Below the pieces are notes generated by a model that saw only the letters and a program-made list of their open reading frames with translations, ran no database searches and was not told the origin of the DNA. Shown here piece after piece: positions 44,601 through 56,900 of a DNA stretch of 64,000 nucleotides. The DNA comes from Cercis canadensis (Eukaryota > Streptophyta > Magnoliopsida > Fabales > Fabaceae): NCBI GenBank assembly GCA_003255065.1, contig QAOA01004878.1:1012144-1076143 (forward strand), written 5' to 3'. Every line of letters begins with the position of its first letter. Within the stretch, counting starts at the first letter, position 1. A program made the translations under genes and the position numbers.

Positions 44601-47600
44601 TCAATCCAATGCTATCTATTTATTTTATGGAGAATGAATGTGCATAACTATTCTTCTATTTAATTAGGATGTAATTGGACAAATCTATGTATAAACATGT
44701 AACAATGCCTTATATTTTTAAAAAGAAAATCTTCATTTAAAAAAAAAATTCAACCTATATCTTTGCATCAATTTTTCATAAAGTCAATTTAATATAAATC
44801 ATTCCAATCCTATCAATTTATTTTTTGAACAAAAATGAATCTGCATAATTATTCTTCCATTTAATCAGGGATATATAATTGGATAAGTACATAAATATAC
44901 ATGTATCCACAAATAATAGCCTTTAAATATTAAAATATCAATTTAGACAAAAAAAAAATTCACTGCCTAACTTTACACCAATTATTCCCCTATTCCAAAT
45001 GTGGTTAGCCTGGATTAGTGTGTCACAAATGTTCCTTATTCATTTACCCTTCTAACTGAAATTTAATAAAAATCAATCCAATGCTATCTATTTATTTTAT
45101 GGAGAATGAATGTGCATAACTATTCTTCTATTTAATTAGGATGTAATTGCACAAATCTATGTATAAACATGTAACAATGCCTTATATTTTTAAAAAGAAA
45201 ATATTCATTTAAAAAAAAAATTCAACCTATATCTTTGCATCAATTTTTCATAAAGTCAATTTAATATAAATCATTCCAATCCTATCAATTTATTTTTTGA
45301 ACAAAAACGAATCTGCATAATTATTCTTCCATTTAATCAGGGATATATAATTGGATAAGTACATAAATATACATGTATCCATGAATAATAGCCTTTAAAT
45401 ATTAAAATATCAATTTAGACAAAAAAAAAATTCACTGCCTAACTTTACACCAATTATTCCCCTATTCCAAATGTGGTTAGCCTGGATTAGTGTGTCACAA
45501 ATGTTCCTTATTCATTTACCCTTCTAACTGAAATTTAATAAAAATCAATCCAATGCTATCTATTTATTTTATGAAAAATGAATGTGCATAACTATTCTTC
45601 TATTTAATTAGGATGTAATGTAACAATGCCTTATATTTTTAAAAGGAAAATCTTCATTTCAAAAAAAAAAAATGCAACCTATGTCGTTGCATCAATTTTT
45701 CATAAAGTCAATTTAATATAAATCATTCCAATCCTATGAATTTATTTTTTGGACAAAAATGAATCTGCAAAATTATTCTTCCATTTAATAAGGGATATAT
45801 AATTGGATAAATACATAAATATACATGTATCCCTAAATAATAGTTTTTAAATATTAAAACATGAATTTAGACAAAAAAAATAAATTCACTGTCTAACTTT
45901 ACACCAATTATTTCCCTAGTCCAAATGTGGTTACCCTGGATTAGGGGTGTCACAAATGATCCTTATCCATTTACCCTTCTAACTGAAATTTAATAAAAAT
46001 CAATCCAATGCTATCCATTTATTTTATGGAGAATGAATGTGCATAAGTATTCTTCTATTTAATTAGGATGGAATTGGACATATATATGTATAAAATTGTA
46101 ACAATGCCTTATATTTTTAAAAAGAAAATCTTCATTTAAAAAAAAAATTCACCCTACGTCTTTGCATCAATATTTCATAAAATCAATTTAATATAAATCA
46201 TTCCATTCCTATGAATTTAATTTTTGGAGAAAAATGAATATGCATAGTTATTCTTCCATTTAATGAGGGATATATAATTGGATAAATACATAAATATACA
46301 TGTATCCATGAATATTAGTTTTTAAATATTAAAATCTAAATTTAGACACAAAAAAAAAAATTCACTCTCTAACTTTACACCAATTATTCCCTTAGTCTAG
46401 ATGTGGTTAGCCTGGATCAGGGGTGTCACAAATGATCGTTATCCATTTACCCTTCTAACTGAAATTTAATAAAAATAAATTGAAAATCTCTACTTATTTT
46501 ATGGAGAATGAATGTGTATAACTATTCTTCTATTTAATTAGGATGTAATTGGACAAATCTATGTATAAACATGCATCAATTAATGCCTTATATTTTTAAA
46601 AAGAAAATCTTCATTTAAAAAAAAGTAAAAATTCACCCTATGTCTATGCATCAATTTTTCATAAAGTCAATTTAATATAAATCATTCCAATCCTATCAAT
46701 TTATTTTTTGGATAAAAATGAATCTGCATAGTTATTCTTCCATTTGATCAGGGATATATAATTGGATAAATACATAAATATACATGTATCAATGAATAAT
46801 AGTTTTTAAATATTAAAATATCAATTTAGACAAAAAAAATTCACCGTCTAACTTTACACCAATTATTCCCCTAGTCCAGATGTGGTTAGCCTGGATTAGG
46901 GGTGTCACAAATGATCCTTATTCATTTACCCTTCTAACTGAAATTTAATAAAAATCAATCCAATCCAATGCTATCTATTTATTTTATGGAGAATGAATGT
47001 GCATAACTATTCTTCTATTTAATTAGGATGTAATTGGAAAAATCTATGTATAAACATGTAACAATAACTTATATTTTTAAAAGGAAAATCTTCATTTAAA
47101 AAAAAAAAAATCAACCTATGTCTATGCATCAATTTTTCATAAAGTCAATTTAATATAAATCATTCCATTCCTATCAATTTAATTTTTGGAGAAAAATGAA
47201 TATGCATAGTTATTCTTCCATTTAATTAGGGATATATAATGGGATAAATGCATAAATATACATGTATCCATGAATAATAGTTTTTAAATATTAAAATCTC
47301 AATTTAGACACAAAAGAAAAATTCACTCTCTAACTTTACACCAATTATTCCCCTAGTCCAGATGTGGTTAGCCTGGATCAGGGGTGTCACAAATGATCCT
47401 TATCCATTTACCCTTCGAACTGAAATTTAATAAAAATCAGTCCAATGCTCACTATTTATGTTATGGAGAATGAATGTGTATAACTTTTCTTCTATTTAAT
47501 TAGGATGTAATTGGACAAATCTATGTATAAACATGTAACAATGCCTTATATTTTTTAAAAAGAAATCTTCATTTAAAAAAGATAAAAATTCACCCTATGT

Positions 47601-48113
47601 CTTTGCATCAATTTTCCATAAAGTCAATTTAATATAAATCATTCCATTCCTTTTAATTTATTTTTTGGAGAAAAATGAATCTACATAGTTATTCTTCCAT
47701 TTAATCAGGGATATATAATTGGATAAATACATAAATATACATGTATCTATGAATAATAGTTTTTAAATATTAAAATATCAATTTAGACCAAAAAAAAAAA
47801 TCACTGTCTAACTTTACACCAATTATTCCCTTAGTCCAGATGTGGTTAGCTTGGATTAGGGGTGTCACAAATGATCCTTATCCATTTACCCTTCTAACTG
47901 AAATTTAATAAAAATCAATCCAATGCTATCTATTTATTTTACGGAGAATGAATTTGCATAACTATTCTTCTATTTAATTAGGATGTAATTGGAGAAATCT
48001 ATGTATAAACATGTAACAATGCCTTATATTTTTAAAAAGAAAATCTTCATTTAAAACAAAAATTCACCCTATGTCTTTGCATCTATTTTTCATAAAGTCT
48101 ATTTGCTTTTACA
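41640..48113 (+). repeat. Satellite array, ~475-bp dimeric unit, about 13 copies
   Basis: The landmark GGGGTGTCACAAATGATCC (or close variants) recurs at about 42483, 42924, 43409, 43888, 44546, 45018, 45488, 45943, 46422, 46898, 47384 and 47860, spacing mostly 470-486 bp. Each unit is two related halves. Half A has GAATCTGCATAGTTATTCTTCC and TACATGTATCCATGAATAAT. Half B has GAATGTGCATAACTATTCTTC and AAACATGTAACAATG. So it is a higher-order dimer. A diverged founder-like copy (41640-42230) abuts the GA20-oxidase promoter. Ns at 42414 and 44090 lie in it. Units at 43140-43610 and 43618-44088 are essentially identical. No coding sequence. Confidence 0.95.
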
Positions 48114-48122
48114 AAAAGTTTA
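48114..48122. repeat. MULE target-site duplication, left copy
   Basis: AAAAGTTTA, repeated exactly at 49929-49937. Confidence 0.85.
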
Positions 48123-48331
48123 GGTTTATATGTACTTAGGTACCTATAATTTAGACGAATTTTATATCAGATGCTTATAATTTTTTTTTTCTATTTTTTT
48201 TGAGGTTTTTATAGTTTGAAATTTTTTTAATTGGGTACCTACTATCACTTCTAGTTATAACTTCATTAGGTTAGAGTTGACATAGCAAACAACTTACTTA
48301 TGTGGCAATAAAAGAAGCTGACGTGGCGCCA
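48123..48331 (+). repeat. MULE left terminal inverted repeat
   Basis: GGTTTATATGTACTTAGG ... AATTGGGTACCTAC ... TTATAACTTCATTAGG ... GACGTGGCGCCA, matching the reverse complement of 49722-49928 in order. Confidence 0.85.
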
Positions 48332-48409
48332 CAGTGATACCAAGAGTAGATTCATGGCTGCATTGCCGTCTCCACTTATTTTGCCATGTGCTGACATTTT
48401 TCTTCTTAG

Positions 48410-49605
48410 GCAAAATGCTTGGAAACTGGTGAGACAATCGCCATTTAAAAGGTTTTACAGGACAGAAGGTATAAGAATCGTGAACTACAGAACGTATATC
48501 AATATTCAGTAAATGTATATCAATATTCACTACAAGTACAAATGAACTTTTTCTAATTTGGTGATGGAATATGTTCCAGAGACCTTGTTTTGGGTCTTAT
48601 TAAAGCATTATTGCGATGCAAAACAGAGAATGCCACTTATCTATGTAGAAATTTATATGTACCAGGTATATCTCGGACCTTCCAGTGATTGAAAAGGTTT
48701 TCTGATTTCTTCTTAACTTCCTGAGAAAATTCTTCTGGGGGCATACAGATTTTCAGGGGATTGGCTTATATCCAGAGTTCCTGGAGTTTGCCACAGAGAT
48801 TTGAAGCCACAAAACATACTGGTTTGCTTATATATGCTTGCTGATTAGACATTAAAACTTAACTAGCTTTCTGGTTCTGATGTCATTCTATATATTCTCC
48901 AGGTTGATCCTCTTACTCATCAGGTTAAGCTCTGTGATTTTGGAAGTGCAAAAATGCTGGTATATTGACTTCTGGACTTATATTTTAATATGCTGGACTT
49001 TCCCCTTGTTTTTATGCACTTTCAAAACCCTCTTTAACAAGATTGATTACTCTTCCTCTTTCTGTTGGTGGATTTTTCTTGTAATCACCTTCTACTCCTG
49101 TTTGATCAGATTAAAGGGGAAGCTAACATATTATACATCTGTTCGCGTTTCTATCGAGCTCCAGAACTTACATTTGGTGCCACAGAGTATACTACTTCAA
49201 TTGATATTTGTCAGCTGGATGTGTCCTTGCTGAACTTCTTTTGGGCCAGGTTTGTGTCATTGTTTTTTTTTTTTTTTTATTATTATTAATTAATTAAATC
49301 TGCTGTTACAAGATTAAACATTTTAGTTATCTGCTGCGTGTATGTCATCTGACACTCAAATGGAACTTTTGCAGTCATTGTTTCCTGGCGAAAGTGCAGT
49401 GGATCAGCTTGTGGAGATTATAAAAGTGCAATTTTTGTTAGTGTATATTAGATTTGATCATCCCATTCTCGAGGTGACAAACAAGCTCTAAAATTCTGTA
49501 CTGCAGGTGCTTGGGACACCCACTCGGGAGGAAGTTCGCTGTATGAATCCCAATTAGGTACTAGACTTTAGGTTTCCACATATAAAAGCACACCCATGGC
49601 ACAAG
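48410..49605 (+). pseudogene. Captured fragment of a GSK3/shaggy-like protein kinase gene (seven exons with introns)
   Basis: Exon remnants are 48410-48493, about 48527-48665, 48749-48821, 48903-48959, 49110-49249, 49375-49425 and 49507-49605, most with AG and GT at their borders. They read in kinase order: KCLETGETIA with KVLQDRRYKNRELQ, VMEYVPET with QRMPLIYV, VCHRDLKPQN-equivalent, [31 protein letters not shown] with [26 protein letters not shown], and GTPTREEVRCMNPN with FRFPHIKAHPWHK. Lesions: a stop at the VAIKK lysine, 1-bp losses near 48555 and 49211, a frameshift near 48772, and a stop after MNPN (49555). N-terminal and C-terminal parts of the kinase are absent. Introns show DNA-level capture, not retroposition. 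It cannot make an active kinase. Confidence 0.88.
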
Positions 49606-49721
49606 GTTTGCATTGTACCACCTTTTCTACCTCTTGGTTTTTCTGGAGATCAAACTTTGAGTAGAGAGAAGGGAATAAGGGGAAAGATAATGAAGTGGTC
49701 ATTTTTTTTTATTTTTATTTT

Positions 49722-49928
49722 GGCGCCATGTCAATTCTTTTTATTGTCACATAGACAAGTCGTTTGTTATATTAGTACTAAATTAACAGAGTTATAACCG
49801 GAGATAACAGCGTAGGGACCCAATTAAAAAAAAAAATAAATTATAAGAACTTCAAAAGAGAAAAAAAAATTATAAGAATTTAATTTAAAATTCATCCAAA
49901 CTATAAAGACTTGCAATATATTTTAACC
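49722..49928 (-). repeat. MULE right terminal inverted repeat
   Basis: Inverted partner of 48123-48331, followed by the second AAAAGTTTA. Confidence 0.85.
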
Positions 49929-49937
49929 AAAAGTTTA

Positions 49938-50640
49938 AATTCAATTAGCATTGAGTAGGGATATCATCAATGGTACATATCCATTTATCCTTTCAATTAA
50001 GACCTTTTAATTATCAATCCAATCCTTTTTTCTCAATAAAATAAAATAAAAATAAAAATGGGGGGCTGTTATGAGCTTTTCCAGCCACCAACCATTGGGC
50101 GTAACAGCCCCCCATTTTGTTTCTTTAAAAAAAAAAAAAATACACATTTTCCAAATCTCAATATCTTTGCAAATAGTTTCAAATACTTAACATATCAGAA
50201 AATTGTTTTCAATTCCTCAATATTTGTGTGAAAAACTGTTAACAATGCATGATATATTTCCATTTATCCTTTCAATTAAAACCCTTAATCATTTCCTTTT
50301 CTTTTAGACTTGAGCGCTTCAATTTAAAAATTAGGAGGACTTAATTGTTAAAATTGAAAAATAGAAAAATCAAATTATACCTTTTAACAAACTACATGGA
50401 CTAATAATATATTTAAGCAAATCATACAAAAAAAAAAACATATTTAAGCAAAGGAAGAGAAGTTGCTCTGAAATCGGATTGCAAAGTGGTACTGAATGCC
50501 ATGAGGGAAGCCCTATTTTATAAGATATAAATTCAATTATGTACAGCTTCTAATTATTCGTAATGCTTGTGAGTTTTGTGTTCTAATTTGAAATAGTGGT
50601 TGAAAATATATATAAAAAAAAAAAAATCAATCCTGTCCTC
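49938..50640. other. Intergenic, satellite-like remnants and a hairpin
   Basis: The phrase ATCCATTTATCCTTTCAATT with flanking bases occurs near 49980 and again near 50259, and resembles the satellite (ATCCATTTACCCTTCTAACT). The rest is AT-rich non-coding DNA upstream of the PELP1-like gene. Confidence 0.6.
50055..50118. repeat. Near-perfect hairpin
   Basis: AAAATGGGGGGCTGTTATG (50055-50073) pairs with CGTAACAGCCCCCCATTTT (50100-50118), 18 of 19 positions, around a 26-base spacer. Probably a miniature fold-back element or its end. Confidence 0.85.
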
Positions 50641-50664
50641 ACCCGTAACCGGGCTTCTGTCCTT

Positions 50665-50722
50665 TGGGCTTTGGACTTCTTTGAGTTGTAAAAATATTGG
50701 GCATTAGTGTGCTTAGTGGGCT
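50665..50722 (+). promoter_or_regulatory. Site II-type promoter motifs (TGGGCT)
   Basis: TGGGCT occurs at 50665-50670 and 50717-50722, with a third, incomplete TGGGCA between them. TGGGCY (site II) motifs bound by TCP factors are common in plant ribosome-biogenesis gene promoters. Their position 240-300 bp before the ATG of a RIX1/PELP1 gene fits, but function here is inferred. Confidence 0.45.
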
Positions 50723-50959
50723 TTGAGCTTTCAACAGTTTCAAAAGGGGGAAGAGGTTTTACTTACCTGTGTTCTCTCCTTCTCCCTGTTTTCCTGCGGA
50801 ATCTCTTCGCTCTGCTTTAAAGGAGAGCGACACTTGCCAACAGAAGCTGGCTGTGGCTGAGCAGACACTGCATGAAACTGCCATTTTCATGAAACTCTGA
50901 GCAGAAAAGAAGCTTAGCTGACTCTGACACTGGAAAGCTCTCAACTTTACCCAGTTCCA

Positions 50960-53900
50960 ATGGCGACTTTTGTTCACTTCAGCAACATGAACGATGTTGC
51001 ATTGAAACCTCGCTTGCTTCGCACAATCCTCAAAGAACAAATCCCTGATGAGAAGCACCCGTTTTCAATTTCTTCAGAGCTCTCTAGGGTTATTTCCATT
51101 ATCAAAACTCACAACCTCCTCTCTGAGTCCGTTTCCGAAGAAGAATTGATAGACCCAAAACAAATTGGAAGATGGAAATCTGCCATAGATTCCTGGGTCG
51201 ACCGCATTTTGACGCTTGTTTCTAGCAACATGGTGAATATGATTGTTTATGTTCTTATTTTCTTTTTTGGTTGGAATTCAATATTCGTAAATACCCATTG
51301 AAACTTGCCAGTTTTGAATGGATTTGGGAATTGTTATTTTTCATCTGCCTGAAAAATAAGGAGGTTTATGCTTTTATAAGTTTATTTTAATTGGCATTGA
51401 TTTGTCACTTATGTTACATACAGATACCTTTTTAATGGTGATTACTGCTTTGTGATATATACTGCTTCATGCTTGAAGTATGGATTTGTTTGTTTTCTTT
51501 TTATTTGTCACATAAGATAGTTTTCTATGGTGATTACTGCTTTGTGATACATACTGCTTTATAATTGGAAGTATGGAATTTTTTAATTTTTTATTTATAT
51601 TTTTGCTATGGGATGTTGTGAGATACTATTTGCATTTCAATTAATATGGGTCATAACTTTATCTGTTGTAGCCGGATAAATGTTGGGCAGGAATCTGTTT
51701 GCTGGGGTTTACTTGTCAAGAGTGCAGCTCTGCTCGTTTATTGGCATCCTACTCTGAGTGGTTCCAGAAGCTACTGTCAGTTTTACAGGTACCAAGCTGT
51801 TTTGCCATATATGCGGCTTGTGTTAGAAAGTTTGCTTTTCCTTTTGGAATATCAATTGTTATGCACTGCAGATTTTATTTTTAGTTGTAGATTAATATAG
51901 ACCTAAGGTGAAGGCAGTTTTTTGGTACACTGAGGAAAACTAAATATAATTGACTCTATTTCAAACTTGATTAAATTCTTAATTTCTGTTTTATGAAATT
52001 CTTTTATATACTAAGTTTCCGGATTTAAGACAATCTTGGTTGTTCTTAGCACAAGAAGTTATCTCTGGCTGATGCATCTTAGAGTTATCAAATGACCTTA
52101 TTCTTGCTATAGGGCATTCTAATGTTACAGCTGTCTCCTTTTTTGTCATAGAGAAAGACCACATTTATTTAATGTGCTACGGGATTGAATAATGTTAACA
52201 TTACTAATCTGGTTGAATGCCTTTTTCTTTCCTCATCTAGCATTTGGATACATGGTTAGACTCCCTGTTTGCATCTTTTAGTGTACATGTGCACTCAACA
52301 AGTATATCACTTATTTCTATACATGTTTTAAGGTCAAGTTTCAAATTGTTGATATATAATTGTTTGTTGTTATACGTAACTCTGACATGTGTTCCATGTT
52401 CTCTTTTAAAACAGTTATCAGCATGTTCTCATTTTGTGAGAGTGGCTTCTTGTGCTTCGATATCTGATCTATTTGTGAGGTTAGATATTTCTTTTTCTAC
52501 TCAAAGATATTTGTTGGGGAACCATTGTGTTTATATGATGTAGAATGCTCATGTTTGGTAATGATTGATAAGTAAATAAGTTGAAGACTAAATCCCTTGA
52601 AATTTCCATTCCTCTCTCTGAAACATCCATAGTGATGCGCTGAGTGACATGTTTAAAACTGCTGGTAGTTGTCCACACAACTATGAGCATGCACAATAAC
52701 ATGGGGATATTTGTAAAAGGATTTTCTATAATCTTGGAATATAGATCTCTAATATGCCACTAACTTGATGCTTCAAAATGATATTACTATCAAAATGCTT
52801 AAAATTTGAAAATCCTTTCACTTAATTGCTTGTAATATTTCAGAATTTTAGATAGAAGTAGAACATTCTTTTACCTTTTCTTTTTCAAAATCCAAGATTG
52901 AATAAATACAAAATTCATTTTGTGGAATATTTCCTTTACTTGTTGGTGTTGTAAATCAATTAGTACAACCATCTCTCAGTGCATGGAGTCCTATGAGTTG
53001 GTTTTGTTTACTAGACTTAGGAAAAAAACTTGGGTTGTATTGCTATATAAAACGTACTGAATAAAAGTTTATACTGTCTGTGCTTAGTTTTGTCTTTTTT
53101 GTTGGGAAAAGAAGATTGATGACCCTCTTGTCTAAGGCTGTTGCTAGTTAGTTCTGTCTTCATTGAAATAACTGGCAATTATTCTCTTTTCTAAATTAGG
53201 TTGAGTGGATTTCCTAGTGAGAAGAAAGATGGGTCCTCCTGTGCTGTGAGAGTTGTTCAGCAAGTTTTGAAGCTTTTAAATGATGACGACTCAGAGGCTA
53301 TATGGGTAAGTAGCATGATTAGGAGATTAGATTTTCCTCTCAAACTAGTCGATGAGAAAAGATTCATCAAGCAATGGGTGAAGCTATACACGTCATTGTT
53401 GAACACTGCTTTCCATGTTTTGTTTTTGTCATTTTTATCGTAGGTATAGAACAAAAGGGCAAGATTTTAGAATCACGTAGGTTGAGGGAGAAACTCTTGT
53501 TTCAAAGTGGGCATATATATGTGTGTGTGTCTGTTGATTGAAGCAATTATATGTTCATCACATTAGAATATGTAAATTAATGTGACCATGCAACGTTTTA
53601 TTATGTTGCCCATACTTGCTGAATGCTAATAAACCTTTGAATATAGGATTTTATTTTCTTTGAATTCATTTGATCCTTGTTTTGCTTGTAAGTTCTCATA
53701 TATGTGCTTTATTTAATTCCCTTTGATATTCATTAACAATTTGAATTGTGGTTTGTGCAGGAAGGTGCACTTCATTTGTTATGNTGTGTGTGTGTGTGTG
53801 TGTCTGTTGATTGAAGCAATTATATGTTCATCACATTAGAATATGTAGATTAATGTGACCATGCAACGTTTTTCTGTGGGGAAGTATTCTTTATCATTGA

Positions 53901-56900
53901 AAGTGAAATAAATGTGAGTTGAAGTAACATTTCTTCTGCTCTCTCTCTGTCTCTCTTGCACACAGATAAATGCTAATTGCCAAGACATCAAAATCCCTTG
54001 CTGTTAAAACTTTTCCAGTGTGAAAGATTTTATTATGTTGCCCATACTTGCTGAATGCTAATAAACCTTTGAATATAGGATTTTATTTTCTTTGAATTCA
54101 TTTGATCCTTGTTTTGCTTGTAAGTTCTCATATATGTGCTTTATTTAATTCCCTTTGATATTCATTAACAATTTGAATTGTGGTTTGTGCAGGAAGGTGC
54201 ACTTCATTTGTTATGTACCATAATAACTTCATTCCCATCTTCTATACATCGTCATTATGACAGTGTAAGCTTTCTTTTCCTTACTTGCAATGTTTATTAC
54301 GTGTTGCAGTATATTTAGTTAGATCTGCTAAATCATGTAACTTATAGGTTTAGCAATGAATTAGAACTTTGTTGGACAAACCGTGCTAATTTATTTTAAT
54401 TAGATAACTGCTAATATCTAATAATGCACAAGGGATGAACCTGTTTGAGAGATTTACTCAATTTTGATACTTTGGTGATTTTTCACCTGCATTTGCACTC
54501 ACACTTGCATGCCACTAAGGTATTAAAACCTAGTTCAGGACCCATTGGTTCATCTCTATGCCTTGCTTGGTAAATAACTGTGGCACCCCCTGTCTGTATG
54601 TGTCTGTTTCATATTCAATCTGTTATAGTTGTTGCTTTTATGTAGGAAAATGCCCAGGAAAGCATTAAAATTTTCTTTGCCAAAGCATTCAGGATTTGAT
54701 AAGTATTATGAATTTATGTAGGTTGAATATGCTATTGCTTCAAAACTTCTATCAGGAGGATGCAGTCAAGATACGTTGAAGGTAATGTGCTTTCTTTTGC
54801 TTGGTTGTCTCTGACATTGACTAAACTCGCATCATTGACCTGCTTGCATATGGACTTCTTAAAAGTCATGGAGGTTTAATTAGTTAGGCCATCTGGGAAA
54901 GGTGGTCAGGGTGCAAGTTTCTCTCAATTTAGGACGACAAAGAAGTTGGATAGAGATTGGTGGAAGTTGGCTACTTATTCATGACTATGGGAGAGCTTGG
55001 GACAGAATGGGGAATAATAGATAGTTGTTTCTATTAGCATCCCTGTTTGGAGTCTATGGATCATAGATATGGACACAGGACAGACACACACAGAGCAAAA
55101 TCCAATATATGTACACCTAAAATATGTGCAGTGTGTGTTAAAACATGGTTAAAAAGTATTGAAGAAGTGTCAAATATCAAAATCTGGTATCTTTTCTCCC
55201 TAGGAATACTATTTAAAAGATTCAGAATGTCCTGATGAGTGTTGGTGTATGTCAGGCACTGACATGACTACTTCTGGAAGTGTTGGTTTGGTGCTTAATA
55301 AAACTTGGAATGAGGTCTCGGCAGACTACTGACCTGGTTATGCATAGCAAGGTTAGGAGGTTGTTTCTGAAAGTTCTCCCTATGTTATAATGTGCTAGAG
55401 TATAAATTTGAGAGTTTAGATGGGTTGCTGATAAGGAGTGTTTTGAAATCCGTGTTTAAGGATCTTGTCTCTCTCCTCTCTTGTGCTGATTCTGGAGGTT
55501 TGCTCATCATTTGAGACACAGTTTGACGGTTAAGGTGGATAGTTTCTCCAACTCTTTTTGCATTTCAATATTTTAGAGTTCAAGGGTCATTTACTTCTAT
55601 TAACCATCCTACTAGACCTAGGCTTAAATCTTATTTTTCAGTTTACTTTCAACTCTTTTAGACAATGGGATCTCTTTTTCTTTCCTGACTATTTTTGTTT
55701 AGAAGATTGCATCATCCTGCTAAATTTTTTCTTTCTATCTCATTGATTTTTTTATTCTATACAAATTAAAATTCTTATTTTCTGGACTCCTTTGTGTGTG
55801 TATTTGTTCTACTCTACTTGTTGATGTTTAGATGTTAATTTAATGTTTAGAAGGTAATATAATGTTATAGTTTACTTTGTCAGACTGTGGTTCACATATC
55901 ATGTTGAGCATGAGGTTGTTTGATAATTTCATTGGGGCATGATCTGGAGGAAATTCCTTTGTCTATTGCTGAGTTATGGAGTCTATTTCTTGGAGTTGTC
56001 TAGTGTTTTCTGGTGACCTGAAGAATAAGTGTCCTTTTAGTACAGAAGGTCCTGTATAGCCTTTTATGAATTTCCTATTTCTTTTGATTTTCTATAGTAG
56101 TCTTACTTCTGATTTTTGATTTTGTTCTTTTGGTTAAAAAGAGAAAGTTTATACATGAAAGAACAAAGAGTGTAAGTAAGAAAGCCAAGGTGAGACACTC
56201 TCCCAAAAATGCGACACAAGAAAGAAAACATTAAAGCAACAAGGTCCAGTAATTGCTATGCATATCACAACAAGAACCCTCTTAAAAGTGACTTCTGTTT
56301 GAAAATGGCTTGCATTACACTTCAACCAAATACATCAAATAGCAGAAGGAAAAGCAGATTGCCACTAAATTATTCCCTCCTTGCTTCTCCTAAAACCTCC
56401 ATATTGAAGCAATAAAAGTTGTTTCAAATTCACAGACAAACCGAAATTTCACCAAATTCCTGAGAGCATAGTCCAATATTCCAAGCCGCTTGGCTGTGTG
56501 AAAATAATTGGGTGGCTCTTCCAAAACTACTAAAGCACATAATGTGCAAAGAAGATGATGATCATGCTTTGTGTAGTATATGAACCTGAAGCAAATCTTT
56601 AATAGTAATCCAATTAAATATCATTAGGAAAATGAAACTTTTGAGCTAAGAGAGTCCTTAGTATTCCAAAGAGGGACAGATGGAATTTATTTTGAAGTAT
56701 CCAAAGAAAGTTTTACAAATATAAACACCAAGAGAATCCAAAGTTCAAACTCTTCTATCCATATTTGGAGAAAATTGAACAGAATCAAGTAGAGCAAGAA
56801 AGTACCCCAATTTCAGAGGCTTGGTTCATTAAGAGTCCTAAAAAACCAAAAATTCTGAGAAACATTGGATATTTGCGAAGTGTACAACCTCCTGATAGGA

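Larger units (their letters stand above)
48123..49928 (+). mobile_element. Pack-MULE carrying a shaggy/GSK3 kinase gene fragment
   Basis: A 1,806-bp element with terminal inverted repeats of about 205-210 bp (48123-48331 and 49722-49928, roughly 70-75% identical by eye) and a 9-bp target duplication. The right end, read inward, begins GGTTAAAATATATTGCAAGT, a common plant MULE terminus. Both inner ends carry GGCGCCA. The interior holds seven exon remnants and the introns of a GSK3-type kinase gene and no transposase, which is the definition of a Pack-MULE. It is inserted in satellite DNA: satellite-like sequence continues on the right (49938-50000). Confidence 0.88.

Noticed and set aside
41640..48113. 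CRISPR-like array
   Set aside because: The genome is a plant nucleus and the units are ~475 bp with no short repeat/unique spacer pattern. This is a satellite.
48294..48530. 78-residue minus-strand frame
   Set aside because: It spans the inner end of the MULE terminal repeat and the first kinase exon remnant on the opposite strand. A chance frame.
50759..51058. 99-residue minus-strand frame over the PELP1-like start
   Set aside because: It overlaps the 5' leader and exon 1 of the + strand gene and has no domain of its own.
53201..53443. 80-residue frame running past exon 4 of the PELP1-like gene
   Set aside because: The coding similarity ends at the GTAAG donor after 53305. The rest is intron read-through.
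53761..53783. First copy of the start of exon 5 as a separate exon
   Set aside because: It is truncated at the N and duplicated in full at 54193-54264, so it is treated as an assembly artefact.
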